NCBI RefSeq assembly: GCF_002835465.1
Contig: NZ_PIZM01000006.1
Location: forward strand, 1-64,000
Length of the DNA stretch: 64,000 nt
Source of the DNA: Psychromonas sp. psych-6C06
GTDB taxonomy: Bacteria > Pseudomonadota > Gammaproteobacteria > Enterobacterales > Psychromonadaceae
Direction: 5' to 3'
A program made the position numbers and the translations under genes. The notes beneath the pieces are model-generated. The model was given only the letters and a program-made list of their open reading frames with translations, did not search any database and had not been told where the DNA came from. Positions 25,584 to 32,391 of this stretch are shown in pieces. Numbering within the stretch: the stretch's first letter is position 1; every line of letters begins with the position of its first letter.

Positions 25584-25888
25584 AGGACCTCTCCTGTTAA
25601 TTGTGCGCAAAGTTTAGACTAACGTCACAAAAATTCAATGACTAATATCAATTCGCATTAATTTGTCACTTTATTGTGTTTTGGATTTTATATTGGTGTT
25701 TTTGAGAGGGGATAATTTTAATTTAAGATGTTGATTTATATGGTTTGTTTTTTCTTCCCCCTTCTTGTTTACTTTCTGTTTTGATGTTCGGTAGATAACT
25801 AAATCACGTATATAATAAGCAAATCGGTTTCAATATAAGAAGTAAGCTAAAATAAGTACGCAACTCTCTGCTTATTTAAAGGAAATAA
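25584..25888. other. Intergenic region, divergent promoters
   Basis: A 305 bp AT-rich gap between divergent genes. TATAAT at 25811-25816 could serve the downstream gene, but no well-spaced -35 was seen. Nothing else recognised. Confidence 0.4.
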
Positions 25889-26527
25889 ATGTCTGATTCT
25901 TTACCCTATGAGCGCTTTGAACAAGTGCAATTGAAGATACATGATCTGCTTAAAGAGTCGGTCACTAATACCTTATTAGAAAATAGGATACCGCTCTCTG
26001 TTGCCGATAAGCTGGCTCGCCAAGTGGCGACGAATTTCGATTTAGCGCAGCTTTATTTGCTCATTGAACAAAATATTCAAGATACTCGCTTCCCTAAACA
26101 ACGTATTTTAGACCGCACGATCGTGCATATGTTTGAAGAATTATATCGCACGGTTAATTCGCCTAGCGCGGGCCAAATCGACAATGAATTTTTTAGTATT
26201 GTGCCACGTGGTGAGTGTTTAGATCTATTCCTCCAACTGGTAAAAGAGTATTGCATGGGGGATGCCGAGATAGAGAAGCACACTCATCAGATAGAGCCGA
26301 TAATAGAGCGCTACAAAGATGCTGAAATTATCAATTGGGAAGCGATTTATGCGAGTGATGATTTTAAAGTGTATCTGGATGGTTTGTTAACATTAATATT
26401 AAGCCGTCTTCGTAAAGATCAAAAACCTATTCCTGCACTTGAAAATAAGATGCCACTCAAATACCAGCCCTATCGCATTAATTCATTTTTAAACCAAGTC
26501 TGCTTAATGTGGGAAAAACAGCAGTAG
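25889..26527 (+). CDS. Conserved hypothetical protein, 212 aa
   Basis: A soluble, mostly alpha-helical protein with AAGGAAA just upstream of the ATG. It starts MSDSLPYERFEQVQLKI and has many Leu, Ile, Glu and Gln residues. No signal peptide, membrane segment or known motif was found, and I do not recognise the family. It has good coding character over its whole length and is followed by a convergent TetR gene with only 4 bp between. Confidence 0.75.
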   Translation: MSDSLPYERFEQVQLKIHDLLKESVTNTLLENRIPLSVADKLARQVATNFDLAQLYLLIEQNIQDTRFPKQRILDRTIVHMFEELYRTVNSPSAGQIDNEFFSIVPRGECLDLFLQLVKEYCMGDAEIEKHTHQIEPIIERYKDAEIINWEAIYASDDFKVYLDGLLTLILSRLRKDQKPIPALENKMPLKYQPYRINSFLNQVCLMWEKQQ

Positions 26528-26531
26528 ATGA

Positions 26532-27107
26532 TCAACGTTTAAAGCGTAATAGGTTTTCAACGCAAAGGCCTGCTTCTAACGCACTCTTATTATTACCTGT
26601 AACGAGTGCGTTGTTGATTGCACCTTCTTTCAATAAAATTAGTGTGTTAACTAAATATTTATTTTTATCTGGGTGCTGTTCAAAGCTGTCAACATGCGCC
26701 TGAATAAGTGCCTTGATTGCGTTTTTGTGTGATTGACTGGTGTCGTACACTAAGGTGTTTGTTTGTGCATATTCGGCGCAGCAATTGTTGAAATAATCGC
26801 CTCTAAAGTCGCCGAGTGTCGTGTCGCGATTATTGATAAAATCATCAATTAGCTCAAACAGCGCCAATAGGGCATCTTTGCCAATTTCAGCACTGGCTAA
26901 TTTGAATTTTAAGTGGTTGATTTCGAGTTGATCTCGATAGATAAGTGTTGCGACAATCAGTTCGTCTTTACTGACAAAATGGTTATAGAGGGTTTTTTTG
27001 GCGATAGAGGCACTTTTAATGATTTCATTGACCCCAACTGCATGAATACCTTTGCGGTAAAAAAGTGAAAAGGCGGTTTCGATAATGTGACGTTTTTTAT
27101 TATTCAT
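26532..27107 (-). CDS. TetR/AcrR-family regulator
   Basis: 191 aa from the ATG at 27107 (MNNKKRHIIETAFSLF). The N-terminal HTH reads GVNEIIKSASIAKKTLYNHFVSKDELI, a standard TetR DNA-binding domain. The variable C-terminal ligand domain gives no clue to the effector. It is divergent from the oxidoreductase-glycosyltransferase pair, and a near-palindromic site lies between them, so it may repress those genes and itself. Confidence 0.88.
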   Translation of the reverse strand: MNNKKRHIIETAFSLFYRKGIHAVGVNEIIKSASIAKKTLYNHFVSKDELIVATLIYRDQLEINHLKFKLASAEIGKDALLALFELIDDFINNRDTTLGDFRGDYFNNCCAEYAQTNTLVYDTSQSHKNAIKALIQAHVDSFEQHPDKNKYLVNTLILLKEGAINNALVTGNNKSALEAGLCVENLLRFKR

Positions 27108-27139
27108 ATAAACTGCTCCTCTAATCTGCTCAACAATCA

Positions 27140-27155
27140 TAGACCAGGTTGTCTA
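27140..27155. promoter_or_regulatory. Putative TetR-family operator
   Basis: TAGACCAGGTTGTCTA: TAGAC/GTCTA arms are perfect inverted repeats around a 6 bp centre. It lies 33 bp upstream of the TetR gene and 29 bp before the oxidoreductase gene, the usual place for a TetR operator. Which protein binds is inferred only from position. Confidence 0.5.
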
Positions 27156-27183
27156 CTTTGTATCTAATTTAAGGGGTATTAAT

Positions 27184-28089
27184 ATGAAAATCGCAATTAT
27201 AGGTTTAGGAGATATTGCCCAAAAGGCATACCTGCCCATTTTAACCCAGCTTGAAAATATAGAATTGGTTTTTTGTACGCGTGATCCAGAGACACTAACT
27301 CGGTTGGCAAAGCAGTACCGTATTAAAGAAACTTATCAAGATTATCGAGCGCTGACTAAAGCAAATATCGATGCAGTGATGATACATAGTAGCACGACAT
27401 CACACCCCTTAATCGCCACCTATTTTTTGCAGCAAGGTATCGCCACTTTTGTTGATAAGCCTTTGGCAGATAATGCCTTTGATTGCGAAAAACTGTATGA
27501 ACTAGCTGAGAAACAGCGCGTTCCCATATATATGGGGTTTAACCGTCGCTTTATTCCACTATTTCAGCAATGCTATGGCGCTAAAAATTTACGCTCACTG
27601 CGTTGGGAGAAGAATCGCTATAACTTAGCCGGTGAGTTGCGCACCTTTATTTTTGATGACTTCATTCATCCATTAGATAGTGTCAATTTATATGCTAAAA
27701 CGACTGTTGATGAGGTTAATATTGTGACTCAATTTGAAGGTGAGTTGCTCGCGCGTTTAGATATTCAGTGGCAACAAAACGGCGCACTGTTACAGGCTTC
27801 AATGAATCGTGCACACGGTGTAACCAATGAAAGAGTCACTTTTAATTATTCGAATAGTAGTTACCAGTTTGACTCTTTTGTCTCAGGTATTAACTGGAAT
27901 GCTAATCAACAAACATTATTACAGCTGGCTGATTGGACGCCGATGCTTGCGAGTAAAGGTTTTGTGGCGATGATTGATGATTGGCTAAATGTCGTTGCAC
28001 AGGGGAAATTAGACAGGCAGATTATGAATCGAAATTTAGCTAGCCATCTGTTTGCCGAAGCGCTTTGTCAAAAAATAGGTAAATTATGA
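27184..28089 (+). CDS. Gfo/Idh/MocA-family oxidoreductase
   Basis: 301 aa NAD(P)-dependent sugar-type dehydrogenase. The Rossmann start is KIAIIGLGDIAQKAYLPIL, and VDKPLADNAFDCEKL is the conserved DKP region. The substrate is unknown. Its stop overlaps the start of the next gene (ATGA at 28086-28089), so it is translationally coupled to a glycosyltransferase-like gene. It is divergent from the TetR gene and probably regulated by it. Confidence 0.88.
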   Translation: MKIAIIGLGDIAQKAYLPILTQLENIELVFCTRDPETLTRLAKQYRIKETYQDYRALTKANIDAVMIHSSTTSHPLIATYFLQQGIATFVDKPLADNAFDCEKLYELAEKQRVPIYMGFNRRFIPLFQQCYGAKNLRSLRWEKNRYNLAGELRTFIFDDFIHPLDSVNLYAKTTVDEVNIVTQFEGELLARLDIQWQQNGALLQASMNRAHGVTNERVTFNYSNSSYQFDSFVSGINWNANQQTLLQLADWTPMLASKGFVAMIDDWLNVVAQGKLDRQIMNRNLASHLFAEALCQKIGKL

Positions 28090-29165
28090 AACATATATGC
28101 TTTTCGATAACAGCACACGGGTTTGGGCATGGTGCGATATCTTGCTCTGTGATTAATTGCTTAATGGCGCAATATCCCCATATAAAAATATCAGTAATGA
28201 CGCTTTTACCCAAAGCTTATCTTGATTCTCGTTTGGCTGGCGAATTTGATTATTATCCAATGGGATCTGATTTTGGTATGTTAATGGCCACACCGATTGA
28301 GATAGATATTGAAAATAGCCGCCAAAAATATCAAACTTTGTATGAAAATTGGCAATCTTACGTCGAGACTGAAAAAGACCAATTAGCTACGATGAAAGCA
28401 GATATGCTAATTAGTAATATCTCACCAATTAGTTTAGATGCAGCGCATCAATTGGGCATCCAAACTGCCTCTGTAGCGCCGTTTAATTGGGCGCAAATTT
28501 ATCAAGCTTATTGTTTAAATGAAGAGCGAGCTACTCAAGCAGTCTATCGCAAAATGATGTCGGTCTATGAAAAAGTTGATCAAGTCTTTAAACCTTTGCC
28601 TTTTGTTCCTTTAGGTGATGGAAAAGAGATTGAAATTGCGAGTATTAATGACCAGCCTGTGGCACAAATGGATGTGCTACTTTCCAAATTACCAAAGAGT
28701 GTTAAAAAGATAGGCTTGCTTGCATTAGGGGGCTTACCTTTTCCACTGGACCTAGCGCAATGGCCTGAAATTGAGAGCTTGCATTGGTTAGTTGATCAAA
28801 CGCCACCTTCAGCGCGTGCAGATATGACGCAAATTGGTCAATTAAACCTTCCTTTTCTAAGCCTTATTGCTTGTAGTGATTTGATTATTACTAAACCGGG
28901 TTATGGCACTTATTGTGAAATAGCTGCATTAGCTAAATATAAAAAAGTACGCGTGCTTAGCCTACAACGACCAGATTGGCCTGAGACACCTTATTTGAAG
29001 CGTTTTTTATCGCGCAGAGTACCTTTTGTTGAAGTTAGCCAATCGCAGTTAAAGGGAGAATCTTTAAGGCAGGTGATCATTGAAATTAATCAGGTCGAAT
29101 ACCCTGATGAGATGAGCTGTCAGAGTGGCGCACAGCAATTAGTAAAGGCATTATCGATACTTTAA
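28086..29165 (+). CDS. GT-B fold glycosyltransferase-like protein
   Basis: 359 aa of the MurG/UDP-glycosyltransferase or epimerase superfamily. The N-terminal ITAHGFGHGAISCSVINCL is the nucleotide-sugar protein pattern also seen in arabinokinase-like enzymes. The C-terminal half shows DLIITKPGYGTYCEIAAL, where the KPGYGT segment marks the donor-binding site. The donor and acceptor are unknown. It overlaps the oxidoreductase gene by 4 bp. Confidence 0.75.
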   Translation: MKHICFSITAHGFGHGAISCSVINCLMAQYPHIKISVMTLLPKAYLDSRLAGEFDYYPMGSDFGMLMATPIEIDIENSRQKYQTLYENWQSYVETEKDQLATMKADMLISNISPISLDAAHQLGIQTASVAPFNWAQIYQAYCLNEERATQAVYRKMMSVYEKVDQVFKPLPFVPLGDGKEIEIASINDQPVAQMDVLLSKLPKSVKKIGLLALGGLPFPLDLAQWPEIESLHWLVDQTPPSARADMTQIGQLNLPFLSLIACSDLIITKPGYGTYCEIAALAKYKKVRVLSLQRPDWPETPYLKRFLSRRVPFVEVSQSQLKGESLRQVIIEINQVEYPDEMSCQSGAQQLVKALSIL

Positions 29166-29297
29166 TAATGAGCCTGCCTCCACAATAATTTAAAAACTGA
29201 GAAAATATTATTAGGCAATGTAAATTTTTAAGCTATATTTATTTTGTCACATACATCTAATCTTTTATTACTTGCATTCAGATGTTTATATATTGTA

Positions 29298-29392
29298 GCT
29301 AGAAAAAGGCAAGTTAAGGGAAACCTTAATACGCAAAGCCACCGGCCTGTCGACAACTGTCTATGGTAGCGGAGTTACCGAGGCGATACATA
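29298..29392 (+). ncRNA. Class I cyclic-di-GMP riboswitch (GEMM-I)
   Basis: The aptamer has the class I hallmarks. P2 is a GTTAAG / CTTAAT stem with a GGGAAACC-type GNRA loop, preceded by AAGGCAA. The conserved ACGCAAAGCCACCGGCCT block follows (29331-29348). P3 ends in GGTAGCGGAGTTACC (29365-29379). The arrangement is the same as in the Vibrio aptamers. It lies 75 bp upstream of the FN3 protein's start and is on its strand. The exact P1 ends are estimated. Confidence 0.93.
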
Positions 29393-29400
29393 TTGTTATA

Positions 29401-29466
29401 TCCCTCCATATTTCAAAGATAATGCAATGTCAATAAACGCTGAATGATCATTTTTGTGGAGGCAAA
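29401..29466 (+). promoter_or_regulatory. Possible expression platform and RBS of the riboswitch
   Basis: CCTCCA at 29403-29408 is complementary to TGGAGG (29457-29462), the ribosome-binding site of the next gene. Pairing would hide that site, and the aptamer next to it could control this. No terminator hairpin with a T run was found in the leader, which favours control of translation. The direction of the c-di-GMP effect cannot be told. Confidence 0.5.
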
Positions 29467-30882
29467 ATGAATCAGCTATTTACCTATTCTAAAACCTATT
29501 ACTTTACGTTGTTTATATATCTATTTTTTAGCCCTGTGGTTGCTGCAGAAAGCTTGCTAGTTAGCTGGGTAGACAACTCTAATGAAGATGTGTTTTTTGT
29601 TGAAAAGCGCCAGCCGGGTGATGCGAGTTTTCAGCGTGTCGCGATCCTTTCTGAAAACACTAATAGTTATACTGATATAGATGTAATTATCGATAAAACA
29701 TATTGTTATCGAATTATTGCATTTAATCAGGCTGGGCAAAGTATTTCAGATGAAGTCTGCCAAGAAGTACAGGGCGTCGTTTCCTCACCTATACCACCTA
29801 CTTCGCCTACATCACCAACTTTACCCATACATCCAGATCTTGTAGATCCTTCTGGAAATATGGTGGTATCACACCAATTTATACCGAGACCTATCAATAT
29901 TGAAATAGCTGAAAAGAAACTATATTCCTTTAAAAGTGATGAGTTATATAATGATCGGTATAGTGAAGATGATATTTTTAATGTTGATTTTTATGTAAAT
30001 GAGGGGAATCTTTATCGAATTGATCGTGAGGATTTTAGCTTTCAGCAAGACGGGGTAGAGTTAGATAATGGATATGCAAGCATGGTCTTCGACACAAGCA
30101 ATAGTTTATCTTTTGTTTTGCAAGCAAGTGGAGATTTACAGGTTGCAACATTATATATGCGAGCAGGTGTTTGGAGTCATGAGGAGTCAAGTATTCTGGT
30201 TACAGTGGGTGATACAATTGAAAAAATAACTTTACCAAGCGGTTATGGGTGGCATTACATCATGGTGGATATTGAATTTGATGGTACAGCTCCTGTTACC
30301 ATTACCACTGATAGTGATAGAGCTGTATATAGCTCTGTTATGTTTGCAGGCTTGGTAATCAATAACAAGCCTAGTGCTCCTCAATATGCAGCTATGGTAG
30401 ATATCGATACTAATGTTGATTATAAAATTGATGTTAGCAATGTGAAATTCATGGTTTCTAATGGTGAAATAGGTAATGAAGGTGCTTCTGATGTGAGTAT
30501 TACTTCGCTAGGTTATTATGGAAAAACAATGGTTTATGATAGCCCTTATGAATTTGTTAGTGCTAACGGAGGTGATTACTCAGGCTATAGATATATGGGC
30601 TGGAAAGAATCGAATGGCGTAGATATAAAATTGCAGAGTGCAGAGTCTCAGGTTAATACTACATCACTGTACTTTAAAGTTGGCGTCTGGAGTCATGAGG
30701 CAACATTTATTGAGCTGACTATCAATGGAGTAAACGAGTTAATTGAAGTCCCTAGTGGGTACCGTTGGTATTATATGAAAATAGAGGTTGAGTTTGAAGG
30801 GGAACTTGAACTTGATTTGCATCCTTACGGGGAAAGAGGGGGGTACAGTGCGCTAGGATTCGTTGGCCTTACATTTGAGTAA
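29467..30882 (+). CDS. Secreted FN3 protein with a duplicated GVWSHE domain
   Basis: 471 aa. A signal peptide (about 1-27, cleaving after VVAA) leads into an FN3-like domain (about 28-105) with a cysteine pair (C80, C98). A Pro/Thr/Ser linker (PTSPTSPTLP) follows. The rest is two copies of an unknown domain of about 150 residues. Each has GVWSHE (224-229 and 396-401), then, 23 residues after its start, PSGYxW (247-252 and 419-424). No membrane anchor or PEP-CTERM motif. It is preceded by a c-di-GMP riboswitch and ended by a terminator, so it is probably a single gene. A matrix or surface role is inferred. Confidence 0.85.
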   Translation: MNQLFTYSKTYYFTLFIYLFFSPVVAAESLLVSWVDNSNEDVFFVEKRQPGDASFQRVAILSENTNSYTDIDVIIDKTYCYRIIAFNQAGQSISDEVCQEVQGVVSSPIPPTSPTSPTLPIHPDLVDPSGNMVVSHQFIPRPINIEIAEKKLYSFKSDELYNDRYSEDDIFNVDFYVNEGNLYRIDREDFSFQQDGVELDNGYASMVFDTSNSLSFVLQASGDLQVATLYMRAGVWSHEESSILVTVGDTIEKITLPSGYGWHYIMVDIEFDGTAPVTITTDSDRAVYSSVMFAGLVINNKPSAPQYAAMVDIDTNVDYKIDVSNVKFMVSNGEIGNEGASDVSITSLGYYGKTMVYDSPYEFVSANGGDYSGYRYMGWKESNGVDIKLQSAESQVNTTSLYFKVGVWSHEATFIELTINGVNELIEVPSGYRWYYMKIEVEFEGELELDLHPYGERGGYSALGFVGLTFE

Positions 30883-30894
30883 CAAACAGTAAGT

Positions 30895-30930
30895 AAAAAG
30901 CCGAAGAGTTTATCTTCGGCTTTTGCGTTT
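30895..30930. terminator. Bidirectional terminator between the FN3 and PEP-CTERM genes
   Basis: AAAAGCCGAAGA pairs with TCTTCGGCTTTT around a four-base loop. It is nearly perfect, with T tracts in both directions, between two convergent genes. Confidence 0.88.
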
Positions 30931-30944
30931 TTAGCTCAATTTTA

Positions 30945-31511
30945 TTAAGCTTGTTTTTTACGACGAGCAGCACCAAAGCCAACTAATGCAAGACCTAGTA
31001 ATGCAATTGTTGCTGGAGCAGGTACTGCAGAAGCTGCAAAGATAAATTCGCCTGGCGCACCAAATTGATTTGCAGAGAACTTCATCATACCTGATGTATC
31101 AGCAAATAGGCCTGAAACTGACTTTAAAACACCATTTGCAATGAAGTCATTTAATAGACCATCTTTATCTGCATCATTGTGCGTGATGTTAGTTAATGTA
31201 AAGGTGAAATCACCTGCAGCCCAAAATTCAGCACCACCATTTACAGTTGGCACTGAATTGTTGATAACGATATCGTTAAATGTAGCTGCTGAGCCAATTG
31301 CAACCGATTGAAAGTCAATCGTTGTAGCTGCAACAGTTACTGGGTTAAAAGACACGCTTTCAAGTGCAGTTTCTGCTGCGTTGTAGTCAGCTTGTGCAAA
31401 ACCAAAAAATGCAATTTCACCTTGAATTGTGTCCAAAGTGGTTGCGAAAGTTGATGATGACGCTACTAAAAGTGTTGCGCATGCAACAAGCTTTAAAAAT
31501 ACGTTTTTCAT
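30945..31511 (-). CDS. PEP-CTERM sorting-domain protein
   Basis: 188 aa. It has a signal peptide (MKNVFLKLVACATLLVASSSTFA) and a C-terminal sorting signal: VPAPATIALLGLALVGFGAA then RRKKQA, about residues 162-188. That is the PEP motif (VPAP), a hydrophobic stretch and a basic tail, the signal handled by exosortases such as the XrtA encoded at the other end of this locus. The mature part is rich in small and beta-branched residues and has no enzyme motif. It is likely a matrix or surface protein. A sigma-54 promoter lies upstream. Confidence 0.92.
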   Translation of the reverse strand: MKNVFLKLVACATLLVASSSTFATTLDTIQGEIAFFGFAQADYNAAETALESVSFNPVTVAATTIDFQSVAIGSAATFNDIVINNSVPTVNGGAEFWAAGDFTFTLTNITHNDADKDGLLNDFIANGVLKSVSGLFADTSGMMKFSANQFGAPGEFIFAASAVPAPATIALLGLALVGFGAARRKKQA

Positions 31512-31594
31512 GTTAATCCTTATTAAGTGTTCGTCCCTTATTGGGCTTGTTATTAAATAGTGAAGCTCAAATTAATATGAACTTATTTGTACAT

Positions 31595-31612
31595 AAGCAT
31601 TTTTCATGCCAA
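31595..31612 (-). promoter_or_regulatory. Sigma-54 promoter of the PEP-CTERM gene
   Basis: On the minus strand TTGGCATGAAAAATGCTT fits the -24/-12 consensus (TGGCACG-N4-TTGCW). GG and GC are separated by exactly 10 bases. It lies about 85-100 bp upstream of the PEP-CTERM gene start, leaving room for a leader. The locus also encodes a sigma-54-dependent activator, PrsR, so the two fit together. Confidence 0.75.
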
Positions 31613-31808
31613 AAATAAAGCTTATGTTTATCAATGGGTTATTTACTTAGTTGTACCCGGTGTGTAAATAAAACTGACATGGGTAAGTTTGAAATAGATA
31701 AACAGACTTAAATCAAAGTTAATGAATCTGGGGTGATAGATTGATTGAATAAGTAACAAGCTACGCTTACAATTGGTTTCTTTGATATTTTTTATAGATG
31801 GAGTTTGA

Positions 31809-32264
31809 ATGCAATTTTCTTCTGCAGTTAAGGTAGTGACACCCGCTGTTTTTTTATCAGTTCTTTTATCTGCCTGTGGCTCCTCTAGCTCAGAAGACTT
31901 AAGTGTTATTAATAATATTCTTGAACAAGATAATGTGCTCGTTGCAGAAGAAATTGTAAAAGAGATCGCTAATAATACGGAGTCAATTATTGTTACCCCA
32001 CCTTTGGAAAGCAACGGTGAAGTAGATTTTTCAAATGTCCAAATTGAATGGCTTGATAATTCAGATAATGAAGATGCTTTTATTGTTGTTCGGAAAAATA
32101 TTCGACATACTCATTTTGACCAAGTCGAAGTATTACCCAAAGATACGATAAGTTATACAGATACAGGTGTTATTGTTGGTGAATCGTATTGTTATAAGGT
32201 GGTTGCGGTTAATGCAGGTGGGCAAGCTAACTCTGAAGAGTCTTGTTTAGAAGTGACTTATTAA
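31809..32264 (+). CDS. FN3-domain lipoprotein
   Basis: 151 aa. A lipoprotein signal (VTPAVFLSVLLSACGSSSS; lipobox LSAC) is followed by an acidic stretch and one FN3-like domain, about 75-150. This domain is clearly related to that of the 471 aa protein just upstream. Compare IEWLDNSDNEDAF with VSWVDNSNEDVFF, and SYCYKVVAVNAGGQ with TYCYRIIAFNQAGQ, including the Cys pair. It is likely anchored in the outer membrane. It converges with prsT. Confidence 0.8.
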   Translation: MQFSSAVKVVTPAVFLSVLLSACGSSSSEDLSVINNILEQDNVLVAEEIVKEIANNTESIIVTPPLESNGEVDFSNVQIEWLDNSDNEDAFIVVRKNIRHTHFDQVEVLPKDTISYTDTGVIVGESYCYKVVAVNAGGQANSEESCLEVTY

Positions 32265-32281
32265 GTACTAAGTCCTAATGT

Positions 32282-32335
32282 ATTATCAACATTATCAACA
32301 TTATCAACATTATCAACATTATCAACATTATCATT
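32282..32335. repeat. Tandem 9-mer repeat
   Basis: ATTATCAAC occurs five times in perfect tandem (32282-32326), followed by a degenerate unit ATTATCATT. It lies between the FN3 lipoprotein stop and the prsT terminator hairpin. It is a simple slippage repeat in non-coding DNA, with no sign of CRISPR spacers. Confidence 0.9.
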
Positions 32336-32339
32336 TCTG

Positions 32340-32375
32340 AATAAACTAAGCGCCGGTAAGGGCGGTTAGTTTATT
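32340..32375. terminator. Long hairpin terminator between convergent genes
   Basis: AATAAACTAAGCGCC pairs with GGCGGTTAGTTTATT around GGTAAG-like loop bases, with a single G-G mismatch. The stem of about 15 bp is strong. T tracts are short on both sides. It separates the lipoprotein gene and prsT. Confidence 0.75.
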
Positions 32376-32391
32376 CATGCTTAACGTTTTC

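Noticed and set aside
32282-32335. Short array as an iteron-type origin
   Set aside because: Only five AT-rich units, in a gap between chromosomal genes, with no replication gene or DnaA box nearby.
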